A stretch of 64,000 nucleotides of DNA from Thermoanaerobacterium thermosulfurigenes. GTDB taxonomy: Bacteria; Bacillota; Thermoanaerobacteria; Thermoanaerobacterales; Thermoanaerobacteraceae. The notes below the pieces were generated by a model. It saw nothing but the letters and a program-made list of their open reading frames with translations, was not told the origin of the DNA and searched no databases. Positions 36,632 to 44,851 of this stretch are shown piece after piece (positions within the stretch are counted from its first letter, which is position 1; every line of letters starts with the position of its first letter). The stretch lies in the NCBI RefSeq assembly GCF_051201035.1, contig NZ_JBPODR010000004.1, positions 56,760 to 120,759 on the forward strand. The letters are read 5' to 3'. The translations under genes and the position numbers were made by a program.

Positions 36632-37512
36632 TATGACTCGCCTCCTCCTTCATCTGAATAAAACACCCAGTACTTCGACGATGAAAATACGAACATTGTA
36701 AATATCATTATTATTATGAAGAGGAACCATGATATAGCGCTGCCATATCCCATATTGAAGAACTTAAATGAATTGTCGTAAATCATCATTGGCAAAAGAT
36801 ACGTCTTATACAAAGGACCACCTTGCGTTATCATGTAAGGTCCGTTGAATTCTTGGAAAGCTTGTATTAGCTGCATTACCAAGTTGAAAAATATTATAGG
36901 TGTCAAAAGCGGTATGGTGACTTTAAAGAATGTTTTGATCTTGCCTGCACCGTCAACTGCAGCTGCCTCATAAAGCTCTTGCGGTATGTCTTTTAAACCT
37001 GCCAAGAAAATAACCATGGTAGAGCCAAATTCCCATACTCTTAAAGCGCTTATGGTGAATATTGCTCCTAAACCTGTGGAAAACCAACCTACTGGTTTTA
37101 TGCCAAATACCCCCAAAACCTGATTTACAAGCCCTGTATTTGCAAATACAAACTTCCACAAAACAGCTATAGCAATATTTCCGCCGAGAATCGATGGGAC
37201 ATAATACGCTGTACGGTAAAAATTTATTCCTCTTAGCTTGTAATTCAAGATAAAAGCTATAAAAAGCGAGAATATAAGCTTTAGCGGTACTGTAATTACA
37301 ACATACTCCAGTGTTGCAGTAAATGACGTCCAGAATGTGCTGTCATGAAACATATTGACGTAATTTTGAATACCAATAAATTGCGGTGCATTAATAATAT
37401 TGTAATTTGTAAAACTCAATATTAAAGATGTCACAAACGGATATATGGTAAATATCAAAAGTCCAATAAGCCACGGCAGTATATATAAAAGCCCTATGCG
37501 CCTGTTTTCCAT
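36631..37512 (-). CDS. CUT1 sugar ABC transporter permease, MalF type
   Basis: A 293-residue permease with six membrane segments (LLYILPWLIGLLIFTIYPFVTS first) and the EAA loop DIPQELYEAAAVDGAGKIKTFF, which contacts the ATPase. It pairs with the MalG-type protein. ATG 37512 follows TAGGAGGG; the frame extends to a TTG at 37545 without a better site. The 94-base gap from the binding-protein gene holds a strong hairpin. Confidence 0.9.
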   Translation of the reverse strand: MENRRIGLLYILPWLIGLLIFTIYPFVTSLILSFTNYNIINAPQFIGIQNYVNMFHDSTFWTSFTATLEYVVITVPLKLIFSLFIAFILNYKLRGINFYRTAYYVPSILGGNIAIAVLWKFVFANTGLVNQVLGVFGIKPVGWFSTGLGAIFTISALRVWEFGSTMVIFLAGLKDIPQELYEAAAVDGAGKIKTFFKVTIPLLTPIIFFNLVMQLIQAFQEFNGPYMITQGGPLYKTYLLPMMIYDNSFKFFNMGYGSAISWFLFIIIMIFTMFVFSSSKYWVFYSDEGGGES

Positions 37513-37557
37513 CAGAACCCTCCTATCAATACAAAGTGGATGCAATTAATTAAATGC

Positions 37558-37589
37558 GTGGAACTACAGTTTTCTCTCTGTAGTTCCAC
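37558..37589 (-). terminator. Intercistronic hairpin after the oligosaccharide-binding protein gene
   Basis: GTGGAACTACAG pairs perfectly with CTGTAGTTCCAC (12 bp, 8-base loop). There is no U-run, so it probably stabilises or attenuates the transcript between the binding protein and its permeases. Confidence 0.75.
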
Positions 37590-37606
37590 AAATTGACCAC
37601 AGTGTT

Positions 37607-38950
37607 TTATTTTGTTATTTGACTTAGCACATTCTGAAGATTTGTATACATCTCTTTTGCGGCTTGATCAACCGTTTCTTGGTTGTATGAAATCTTGTCT
37701 ATAGTCTGATCATATACTTGTTGAAGCTTTGGATCTTCCAGATATGGGCTTAATGGCAAACCTGGATTTGACTCCAATATCTGCAAACCTTCATACTCTA
37801 ATCCTGATATTTTTCCGTCCTTTTTAAGTGTATCTACAGCGGATTTACTTACAGGTATTCCTCTGCTGGTACCCATTGCTTCTACGCCTTGTGGATCATT
37901 CAAGATGAAATTCAAGAATGTAGCTGCTTCTTTTGGATATTTGCAGTCTTTATTGATGGCAAAAAGCATTGATGGCTTTAATATAGCCGCTGATGTCTTA
38001 GCATCAGAATTCATAGGAAGTCCTGCTGTCACAAGTTCCATGTTGTTTTGCTTTATTGGAGTTGCTTCTTTTGATATTGCACTTGTCCATTCAAACAAGC
38101 CTGCAAATTTGCCATTTAAGAAGCTTGGAAGCTGTGCTATTGGTGCAAGCCCATTGCCGCCTTCTGCAGCTATTGACTGAATTGGAGTAGTAACTTTTTT
38201 GTCTAATAAAGTCTTGTAGAACGATAATGCTGTCTTTATATCGTCTTGAGTGAAATTAAGCTTGCCATCTGTTGTGAGGAATGGTTTTCCTGTCTCCTGC
38301 TCTGCGTAAGTCATAGATAAAAGCCAAGAATCATAAGAACCTGTTACGATTGGGTAACTGCCTTTCGGGAACTTTGAAGCATCATTAATAAGGTCATCCC
38401 ATGTTTTAGGTATCGTTGCACCGTATTTGTCGTACATCGTCTTATTTACGTACAGCACTCTTCCAGTCATAGCTACTGGTATGCCATTCAGTTTACCGTT
38501 AACAGTTCCTGTAGCCAAAATATCTTTAGAATAATTGTCTAATCCCAGTTCGCTTGACAGCTTGTTTAAATCGTAAAAACCATTACCGTCTTTAGAAAAT
38601 AGTGGCAACCAGTTCCAGTTTATCTGCATTATGTCTGCAGCAGTGCCACCTGCCATTTGTGTTGTCTGTTTGTCAAGGTATCCATCCCAACCAGCATATT
38701 CTGCTTGTATCTTTATATTTGGGTATTTCTGCTCAAAGAGCTTTATAGCATTTAATGTTGCCTGATGCCTTGTGTCATCGCCCCACCATGAAAATCTCAG
38801 CGTTACTTGTTTTGCTGGCTGACTTTCGGATGTCTTTGTACTGCTATTTGTATTTTTCTGGCTCGTTGAATTGTTTGATGAGCCACATCCTGTAAGTAAT
38901 GTGGAAATACCTAGAGCTGCCGCAAGTGCTAATGCTACTAGTTTTTTCAT
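37607..38950 (-). CDS. Oligosaccharide-binding lipoprotein of the CUT1 transporter
   Basis: A 447-residue exported lipoprotein with signal peptide and lipobox LTGC, a short Ser/Asn-rich linker, then an SBP_bac_1 domain (TLRFSWWGDDTRHQATL, GTAADIMQINWNWLPLF, LFEWTSAIS, YPKEAATFLNFIL). It captures the transported oligosaccharide outside the membrane. Position between GH105 and GH28 genes points to galacturonide or rhamnogalacturonan oligomers. Ribosome site AAGGAGG. The gene lies 89 bases after GH105. Confidence 0.9.
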   Translation of the reverse strand: MKKLVALALAAALGISTLLTGCGSSNNSTSQKNTNSSTKTSESQPAKQVTLRFSWWGDDTRHQATLNAIKLFEQKYPNIKIQAEYAGWDGYLDKQTTQMAGGTAADIMQINWNWLPLFSKDGNGFYDLNKLSSELGLDNYSKDILATGTVNGKLNGIPVAMTGRVLYVNKTMYDKYGATIPKTWDDLINDASKFPKGSYPIVTGSYDSWLLSMTYAEQETGKPFLTTDGKLNFTQDDIKTALSFYKTLLDKKVTTPIQSIAAEGGNGLAPIAQLPSFLNGKFAGLFEWTSAISKEATPIKQNNMELVTAGLPMNSDAKTSAAILKPSMLFAINKDCKYPKEAATFLNFILNDPQGVEAMGTSRGIPVSKSAVDTLKKDGKISGLEYEGLQILESNPGLPLSPYLEDPKLQQVYDQTIDKISYNQETVDQAAKEMYTNLQNVLSQITK

Positions 38951-39039
38951 AGATGATCCTCCTTAAAAATTTTTTTATTTTTGCATGTACAAAGATGTTG
39001 AATTTGACCTCCCTTTATCACCCCTTTCAAATGCATAAT

Positions 39040-40188
39040 TTATTGTATTTTAATTATTTCACTGTATGCCATCATTAATGCTCCTACGCCTTTAGGATCG
39101 TCATAAACAACCTTTTCTGATATATAGTAGTCGTAACTTCCATCTCTGTATGGAGTATTGCCTAATCCCGCAACAGAACATATACCTCCAAGCATCAATT
39201 TCCCTTCATCTTCTACAAGGTATTTATTGACTGTACCTTCAAATGCCTTTACCCCATGCTCTTTATATTTTTGTGGCAAAAGATTTAATCTTACACCTTT
39301 AAGTATGCTGTATGAAATCATCAGCGTGGCAGATGTCTCCTGATAATTTCCTCTCTCATTTTTCTTATCTAAAACTTGGTACCACATGCCTTTTTCTTCA
39401 TCTTGGTAAATTAAAAGTCCATCTATTGCTTCATTAAATATCTTAATAATGGCATCTTTTTCAGGCTTCATTCTCTCGTCCATCTCTTCCAGCACATCAA
39501 CAAGGGCCATGACAAACCAGCCTTCAGCTCTTCCCCAAAAATTCGGGGATACACCAGTTTTTTTATCTGCCCAGGCTTCTTTTCTGCTTTCGTCGTACCC
39601 ATGGTAGTAAAGCTTTTTTTGGGTGTCATACATATGCTTTCTCACATTAACAAACTGATTCACAATATCAGATAAGTCATTAATGTTGCCAAAATTTTTG
39701 ATGTATTTAATGTAGAAAGGCATCACCATATACAATCCATCGAGCCATACTTGATATGGATATATATCTTTGTGCCAGAAATTTCCTTCGTTTGTCCTTG
39801 GTTGTGTCTTAACTTGAGTAAAAATCGTCTCTATGGCTTTCTTGTACTTATCATCACCTGTCATTTTATAAACATCAAATAGCACTTTGCCCGAATTTAT
39901 ATCGTCTAAATGATGATTTTCCATGTTGTAGCCTTTTATCTCTCCGTCTTTTTCTATAAATTCATCGAGGTATTTCAATACAAATGCTTTATACTTTTCA
40001 TCATCTGTTGCACTGTACAGATCAAGTGCGCCTTTTAGTACACATCCATCTTCGTAATTCCACGATGGCTTGTAGCTTTTGTAATCTTTAATGTAGCCAT
40101 CTATAAATTTCTCAACTTTGTTCAAAGCTTTCAATCCTCCAAATGATTTTTCAATTTCCAGCGACAATTTTCGATTAAAGCTTTTCAT
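39040..40188 (-). CDS. GH105 unsaturated rhamnogalacturonyl/galacturonyl hydrolase
   Basis: A 382-residue (alpha/alpha)6-barrel protein with no signal peptide. Family motifs are visible: HHLDDINSGKVLF, YPYQVWLDGLYMVMPF (carrying the conserved catalytic Asp), NFWGRAEGWFVMALVD and ETSATLMISYSI. It removes the 4,5-unsaturated uronate from lyase products by hydration, and the released sugar goes to KduI. The ATG at 40188 has a poor ribosome site and lies only 11 bases from an operator. A start at TTG 40125 after GGAGG is possible. Confidence 0.9.
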   Translation of the reverse strand: MKSFNRKLSLEIEKSFGGLKALNKVEKFIDGYIKDYKSYKPSWNYEDGCVLKGALDLYSATDDEKYKAFVLKYLDEFIEKDGEIKGYNMENHHLDDINSGKVLFDVYKMTGDDKYKKAIETIFTQVKTQPRTNEGNFWHKDIYPYQVWLDGLYMVMPFYIKYIKNFGNINDLSDIVNQFVNVRKHMYDTQKKLYYHGYDESRKEAWADKKTGVSPNFWGRAEGWFVMALVDVLEEMDERMKPEKDAIIKIFNEAIDGLLIYQDEEKGMWYQVLDKKNERGNYQETSATLMISYSILKGVRLNLLPQKYKEHGVKAFEGTVNKYLVEDEGKLMLGGICSVAGLGNTPYRDGSYDYYISEKVVYDDPKGVGALMMAYSEIIKIQ

Positions 40189-40199
40189 TTAAACTGCTT

Positions 40200-40213
40200 T
40201 GCACACGTTAACT
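40200..40213. promoter_or_regulatory. LacI-type operator, site B (GH105 gene)
   Basis: TGCACACGTTAACT, centred on ACGT like sites A and C. It lies between the lacI gene and the GH105 gene, suggesting separate control of the downstream transporter and hydrolase genes. Confidence 0.6.
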
Positions 40214-40228
40214 GGATTTATGCAAAAA

Positions 40229-41230
40229 TTATTTTATTGCCATTACAGAATCTCTTATCTTTAACTTTGTAGGTACGTATATCTTTTCTCCGCTGTTTTC
40301 GTCATTTTCAATCATGTTCATCAATATTTCTGCACCTTTTTGGCTAACATCTTTTATAGGCTTTCTCACTGTTGTAAGAGCAGGTATATAATACCTGCAA
40401 AATTCACTGTCATCAAAGCCCACTACTGAAATGTCATCAGGAACTTTAAGACCTTTTTCATATATAGCCTTTATAGCACCTACAGCCATGTCATCATTTG
40501 AACAAAATACGGCTGTCGGTTTTTTCTTTAGCTTCAAAAGCTTGTTCATGGCACTGTAGCCACTTTCTATGTCGTACTCCCCGCTTACGATGTAATCATT
40601 GTTTATCAAAATCTTGCTTTCAATAAGTGCCTTCAAAAATCCGTCTTTTCTATCCACAGTCGATTTGAAGCCTTCTTTGCCTTCAATTATGGCTATATCC
40701 CTATGTCCATTTTCAATCAGGTACTTCACTGCATTGTAAGCTCCCGTCTTTTCTTCACTTAGTATATTTACGACAGATTTTTCGTTGACTTCCCTATTTA
40801 GGACAACCAGTGGTATACCTTTTCTCATGACGTAGTACATAAATTCATTATCGCTTTCGCTTTGGCTTGTAAGTACGATTCCGTCAAAACGGTTTTTCTC
40901 GATAGACGAGTAGTCCTTGTACTCGTCTATCCCTCTTATGATGAGATTGTAATTTTTTTTGATTGCACTGTTTACACCCCTTACAGTCTCATAGAAGAAA
41001 CTGGGAGATGTTCCTTTGAAGATTGTAGAAAAGAACAAACCGATATTATATGATTTATTGAGAACAAGACTTTTAGCGTTGTAATTAGGCACGTAATTAA
41101 GCTTTTTTGCGATTTCTTTTATCTTCTCTTTCGTCTCCTCTTTTATCTGCGGACTGTCGTTTAAAGCTCTGGAAACTGTAGTATGTGATACATTTGCAAG
41201 TTTTGCTATATCCTTTATTGTAACGCTCAT
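40229..41230 (-). CDS. LacI-family regulator of the galacturonate/pectin genes
   Basis: A 333-residue repressor with helix-turn-helix IKDIAKLANVSHTTVSRALN and hinge YVPNYNAKSLV, then an effector domain (GIVLTSQSES, VFCSNDDMAVGAIKAI, VVGFDDSEFCRYYIPALTTV). It lies between uxaC and GH105, both preceded by similar CACGTTAAC palindromes. Start ATG 41230 after GGAAGGTG; the frame continues upstream without a second site. Its inducer is probably galacturonate, tagaturonate or a later intermediate. Confidence 0.9.
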   Translation of the reverse strand: MSVTIKDIAKLANVSHTTVSRALNDSPQIKEETKEKIKEIAKKLNYVPNYNAKSLVLNKSYNIGLFFSTIFKGTSPSFFYETVRGVNSAIKKNYNLIIRGIDEYKDYSSIEKNRFDGIVLTSQSESDNEFMYYVMRKGIPLVVLNREVNEKSVVNILSEEKTGAYNAVKYLIENGHRDIAIIEGKEGFKSTVDRKDGFLKALIESKILINNDYIVSGEYDIESGYSAMNKLLKLKKKPTAVFCSNDDMAVGAIKAIYEKGLKVPDDISVVGFDDSEFCRYYIPALTTVRKPIKDVSQKGAEILMNMIENDENSGEKIYVPTKLKIRDSVMAIK

Positions 41231-41261
41231 CTCAAACACCTTCCACATTCATTATAGAAGA

Positions 41262-42662
41262 CTATACTCCAAAATAATTGACTGCATTATTGTAGGATAT
41301 GTCCTGAACTATCTTTCCTAATAAGTCTATATCGTAAGGCACCTCGCCTCTATCTACCCATTCGCCAATCAAATTGCACAGTATCCTTCTGAAGTATTCG
41401 TGCCTTGGATACGAAAGAAAACTCCTTGAATCTGTAACCATTCCAACAAATTTGCTTAAAAGCCCTACATTTGCCAGCGTCTTCATCTGCTCTCTCATTC
41501 CGTCGATGTTGTCATTGAACCACCATGCAGAGCCAAATTGCATTTTGCCTGGAATCCCTTCACCTTGGAAACACCCCATAATTGTAGCTAAAACATAGTT
41601 ATCTTTGGGGTTTAGCGTGTACAATATAGTCTTCGGCAATGAGCCAGTTAAATCTAATGAATCTAAAAGCTTCGCCAGTTTTTGTGCTATATCTACATCA
41701 TTTATTGCATCATATCCAGTATCAGGCCCTAACTTTCTAAACATCCTGGTATTTGTGTTTCTTAAAGCTGCAATGTGAAGCTGCATAGCCCATCCTAATT
41801 CCTTATACTTTCTTGCCAAAAACTGAAGAACACTTGTCTTGTATTGGTCAATTTCAAATTCAGAAAGTTCTTCGCCTTCTAAAGCTTTCTTGAATATTTC
41901 ATCCACTTTGCCCTTTGTGCTTTCCTCATAAAACACAAAGTCAAGGGCGTGATCTGACAATCTGCAGCCTAAGCTGTCAAAGTACTCTATTCTTGAATTT
42001 AAGGCATCTAAGTAATCTTCGTAATCTTCAATAGTCTTCCCACTTACTTCTCCAAACTTTTTGACCCAATCTCTAAAATCGTCTCTTTCAATATTTATAC
42101 CTTTGTCTGGTCTAAATGCAGGCAAAACCTTTACACCAAAGCTTTCATCATCCCTCAAAAGCTTGTGATACTCAAGGCTATCTGTAGGATCATCTGTTGT
42201 GCACAGTATCTTTACGTTTGACTTCTTAATGATGTTTCTGACGCTGAATTCGCTGCTACTTAATACTGAATTGACTTTTTCCCATATCATTGGAGCTGTT
42301 TTCTCATTTAGAAGCTCATTAACACCAAAGTACCTTTGAAGCTCCAAATGTGTCCAATGAAAAACAGGATTGCCAATAGCCATAGGCATAGTCTTTGCAA
42401 ACTCTAAAAATTTGCTGTAATCATCAGCATCGCCTGTAATGTACTTCTCATCGACGCCATTGCTTCTCATAAGCCTCCACTTATAGTGATCACCATATAG
42501 CCAAACTTCCGTGATGTTTTTGAATTTCTTGTCTTCGTAAATATCTTTAGGATTCAAATGACAGTGAAAATCAAATATAGGCATCTTTGATGCATATTCA
42601 TGAAATAGTTTAACAGCAACTTCGTTGTTTAACAGAAAATCGTCATCCATAAAATTCTTCAT
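41262..42662 (-). CDS. uxaC: Glucuronate/galacturonate isomerase
   Basis: A 466-residue amidohydrolase-fold enzyme with the N-terminal metal motif IFDFHCHLNPKDIYED, LHIAALRNTN, and the C-terminal SFLSYPRHEYFRRILC, all diagnostic of UxaC. It isomerises D-galacturonate to D-tagaturonate and D-glucuronate to D-fructuronate. It is the first gene of the uxaC-lacI unit, with a perfect consensus promoter and an operator between promoter and start. Ribosome site GGGAGAG. Confidence 0.96.
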   Translation of the reverse strand: MKNFMDDDFLLNNEVAVKLFHEYASKMPIFDFHCHLNPKDIYEDKKFKNITEVWLYGDHYKWRLMRSNGVDEKYITGDADDYSKFLEFAKTMPMAIGNPVFHWTHLELQRYFGVNELLNEKTAPMIWEKVNSVLSSSEFSVRNIIKKSNVKILCTTDDPTDSLEYHKLLRDDESFGVKVLPAFRPDKGINIERDDFRDWVKKFGEVSGKTIEDYEDYLDALNSRIEYFDSLGCRLSDHALDFVFYEESTKGKVDEIFKKALEGEELSEFEIDQYKTSVLQFLARKYKELGWAMQLHIAALRNTNTRMFRKLGPDTGYDAINDVDIAQKLAKLLDSLDLTGSLPKTILYTLNPKDNYVLATIMGCFQGEGIPGKMQFGSAWWFNDNIDGMREQMKTLANVGLLSKFVGMVTDSRSFLSYPRHEYFRRILCNLIGEWVDRGEVPYDIDLLGKIVQDISYNNAVNYFGV

Positions 42663-42686
42663 AAAATCAGCTCTCCCACGAAATTT

Positions 42687-42700
42687 TGTTCACGTTAACA
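42687..42700. promoter_or_regulatory. LacI-type operator, site C (uxaC)
   Basis: TGTTCACGTTAACA, a near-perfect palindrome (TGTTnACGTnAACA), lies 14 bases downstream of the -10 box and 25 bases upstream of the uxaC start. A bound repressor would block transcription. Confidence 0.72.
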
Positions 42701-42713
42701 TTTGTTTAATTTA

Positions 42714-42742
42714 ATTATATTACTGCCAACGGAGATTGTCAA
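42714..42742 (-). promoter_or_regulatory. Consensus promoter of uxaC
   Basis: Perfect TTGACA (42742-42737), 17-base spacer, perfect TATAAT (42719-42714) on the minus strand. A promoter this strong needs a repressor, which fits the operator just downstream. Confidence 0.92.
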
Positions 42743-42768
42743 GTTAATGTTAAAAATTTTTTTGCTTT

Positions 42769-42797
42769 AAATTACCCTGCTTTTAACAGGGTAATTT
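42769..42797 (-). terminator. Hairpin at the end of the LysM gene
   Basis: AAATTACCCTG pairs with CAGGGTAATTT around a seven-base loop and overlaps the LysM stop codon. No good U-run follows on the minus strand, so termination strength is uncertain. Confidence 0.6.
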
Positions 42798-43147
42798 TAT
42801 CCAGGTGAAGGCAAGCATATCACCTGTCCTACCACAAGGTTATTTGGATCTATATACGGGTTTAATTCAATAATCTTATCGACAGTAGTTCCTACGGTTT
42901 TTGCAACTTTATAAAGCGTATCACCAGGTGCTACTTCCCAATATATACCTGTTGGACATTCTGTCGTTTTGCCATAAGGTATTATTGGCGGCAAACATAT
43001 TACTTGTCCTACCATCAATCTATTTGGATCTATTCCAGGGTTCACTCTTATAATGTCGTCTACAGGCCTATTGATTTTCTGAGATATGAGCCACAACGTA
43101 TCCCCTGGCTCTACAGTGTAATACCTTCCCGATGGACAATATGGCAT
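42797..43147 (-). CDS. Two-LysM-domain peptidoglycan-binding protein
   Basis: A 116-residue protein made of two LysM modules, at about residues 8-53 (YYTVEPGDTLWLISQK, NPGIDPNRLMVGQVICLP) and 65-113 (YWEVAPGDTLYKVAK, NPYIDPNNLVVGQVICLP). No signal peptide or catalytic domain is seen. LysM binds N-acetylglucosamine in peptidoglycan, and short two-LysM proteins in clostridia are often spore or wall associated. ATG 43147 follows AAAGG at ten bases; an ATG six codons upstream has no ribosome site. Confidence 0.88.
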   Translation of the reverse strand: MPYCPSGRYYTVEPGDTLWLISQKINRPVDDIIRVNPGIDPNRLMVGQVICLPPIIPYGKTTECPTGIYWEVAPGDTLYKVAKTVGTTVDKIIELNPYIDPNNLVVGQVICLPSPG

Positions 43148-43212
43148 TGTAACACAACCTTTCATTTAATTTTTTACCATTATATTCACAAAAAAGCCCG
43201 TTGACATATTTT

Positions 43213-43235
43213 TTCAGAATACGCTGTGGTATAAT
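43213..43235 (+). promoter_or_regulatory. Extended -10 promoter of the PPC-domain gene
   Basis: TGGTATAAT (TATAAT at 43230-43235) is an extended -10 box. A TTGACA at 43201 lies 23 bases before it, too far for a normal -35, so the extended -10 probably carries recognition. Confidence 0.5.
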
Positions 43236-43294
43236 ATGTATAAGAATTGATACAATAAAAACGCTCACATAAATACAATCGAGGAGGTTTTTGT

Positions 43295-43723
43295 ATGGGT
43301 CATATTAATATAGATGTGAAAAGAAGGTTTATGGGCAGGTTTAAGTACGATAACGATCTTTTGCAGGAGATAACGACTTTCATAACAAATGAGAATATAA
43401 GATCTGGCGAGATAAGGATTATAGGTGCAGTAAAAAAGGCCCGGTTCGGCTACTTTAACCAATCTACAAAGGAATACAAATTTATCGAGAAAAATGAGCA
43501 CATGGAAATACTGAGTGCCATAGGAAATATATCCTTAAAAGATGGCAAGCCGTTTCCACACGTACATATAATTCTTGCTGACGAAAACGGAAATGCCTTT
43601 GGCGGTCATCTCATGGAAGGCACAAAAATATTTGCTGCTGAATTTGTCATCGTAGACTATGGCGAAAACAACTTAGAAAGAGTCGATGATGACTACACCG
43701 GATTATCTCTTTGGAATCTATGA
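43295..43723 (+). CDS. PPC/DUF296-domain protein
   Basis: A 142-residue single-domain protein of the PPC (plants and prokaryotes conserved, DUF296) family. It has a metal-type HVHI motif (FPHVHIILAD) and a following GGHLMEG, both hallmarks of the family. These proteins form trimers; in plants the domain is joined to AT-hooks, while the role of the stand-alone bacterial form is not established. Ribosome site GAGGAGG. It is a single-gene unit facing the FAD oxidoreductase operon across a shared terminator. Confidence 0.88.
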   Translation: MGHINIDVKRRFMGRFKYDNDLLQEITTFITNENIRSGEIRIIGAVKKARFGYFNQSTKEYKFIEKNEHMEILSAIGNISLKDGKPFPHVHIILADENGNAFGGHLMEGTKIFAAEFVIVDYGENNLERVDDDYTGLSLWNL

Positions 43724-43725
43724 AA

Positions 43726-43762
43726 AAAAGCTTAAAAGGTTTTTAACGCCTTTTAAGCTTTT
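43726..43762. terminator. Bidirectional terminator between the PPC gene and the FAD oxidoreductases
   Basis: AAAAGCTTAAAAGG pairs with CCTTTTAAGCTTTT (14 bp, 9-base loop). A-runs on one side and T-runs on the other serve both converging genes. Confidence 0.85.
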
Positions 43763-44816
43763 ACTTTATAAACTTTAGCATCGTGTGTCCGTATTTTATC
43801 ACGTCTATATTTGTGTTATACACTATATGCCTAATAAGCGGCATGCCTAATATCTTAACCATCCTGTCATAATCGCTGTTACTGAATTTATCCAGTTTAT
43901 CTCTGTAATCTGAAAGCATTTGTACCTTATCAGTTATAGTTTTGACCATTTTTTCATAGTCTTCGCCTGTTGCAATTGATCTTGCAGCGTAAATGCCGCT
44001 TTCTAAAGCGTGAAATGCTCCAAGCCCTAAAAGTGGATCTAAAAATCCAGCGGCATTTCCAACGAAATATACATTGTCGATTTTGTGCTCTTTAGCAATA
44101 CCTGCGTTAAGTTCCAATTCATAGGTTTCCACCATCTCATAACTAAATTTCTCGGTTTTTAGAAAAAGCTGCCATAAACTGTCTATCTCGCCGTGCTGTG
44201 CATAGGTTGTTATAAGTCCTAAAGATGCTTTGGTTTTATCAAAGGGCATGATGTATCCGTACCCAGATCTTGCGTAATCAATGTTAAACCACATCTCTGC
44301 CGTATGTGGTTCAAAATTTCCTAAGATTGTGGCACCTTTTATCCACGTCGTAACAGTAGTCCTCCACTCTGTAAGATTCTCCAGTATCCCGGAATTTCCA
44401 GTAGCTACAACTACAAAGTCAAATTCTCTTGATAGCTCTTTGTAATCAGGGTCTGCATTAAAGTTTATCTTTGACTTTACTCCCATCGCCAACTGATTGT
44501 CAAGTGAATCCGCATCTTTGCTTCTTAAGACGAAATATCCATGATTTCCTTTTACTGCTGAAGTGTACATTGGAGAATGCATGATGATTTTTGTCATCTT
44601 CTCAACAGGCGTCAATGATATGCCATAAGTACGCCTAAAGTAATAGACAGGATCTTTAATCGGCCTATCTTCCATGTTTAAAAATGAACCGATGTTAGGC
44701 TGAATCGTCCCTATAGCATTTTTTCTCTCAAAAATCACACACGTTATTCCAAGCCTTTCAAGCTCATGAGCACATGCAAGTCCTGATATTCCCGCTCCTA
44801 TTATGGCAACCTTCAT
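43761..44816 (-). CDS. FAD-dependent oxidoreductase, geranylgeranyl-reductase-like (copy 1)
   Basis: A 351-residue flavoprotein. The N-terminal dinucleotide motif is VAIIGAGISGLACAHELE with a following Glu in FERK. VVVATGNSG lies in the middle and YFVGNAAGFLDPLLGLGAFHALESG near the C-terminus, as in geranylgeranyl reductase-type enzymes. Substrate is unknown. It is a tandem paralogue of the next gene upstream, and most aligned blocks agree, including the unusual FLNMEDRPIKDP/LLNVINRPINDP segment. It has an AAAGGA ribosome site and lies 35 bases after copy 2. Confidence 0.8.
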   Translation of the reverse strand: MKVAIIGAGISGLACAHELERLGITCVIFERKNAIGTIQPNIGSFLNMEDRPIKDPVYYFRRTYGISLTPVEKMTKIIMHSPMYTSAVKGNHGYFVLRSKDADSLDNQLAMGVKSKINFNADPDYKELSREFDFVVVATGNSGILENLTEWRTTVTTWIKGATILGNFEPHTAEMWFNIDYARSGYGYIMPFDKTKASLGLITTYAQHGEIDSLWQLFLKTEKFSYEMVETYELELNAGIAKEHKIDNVYFVGNAAGFLDPLLGLGAFHALESGIYAARSIATGEDYEKMVKTITDKVQMLSDYRDKLDKFSNSDYDRMVKILGMPLIRHIVYNTNIDVIKYGHTMLKFIK

Positions 44817-44851
44817 AGCATAAAATTCCTTTCATGTAGTTTTTATCAACA

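Noticed and set aside
43201..43206. TTGACA as -35 box of the PPC gene
   Set aside because: The spacer to TATAAT would be 23 bases; an extended -10 explains the promoter better.
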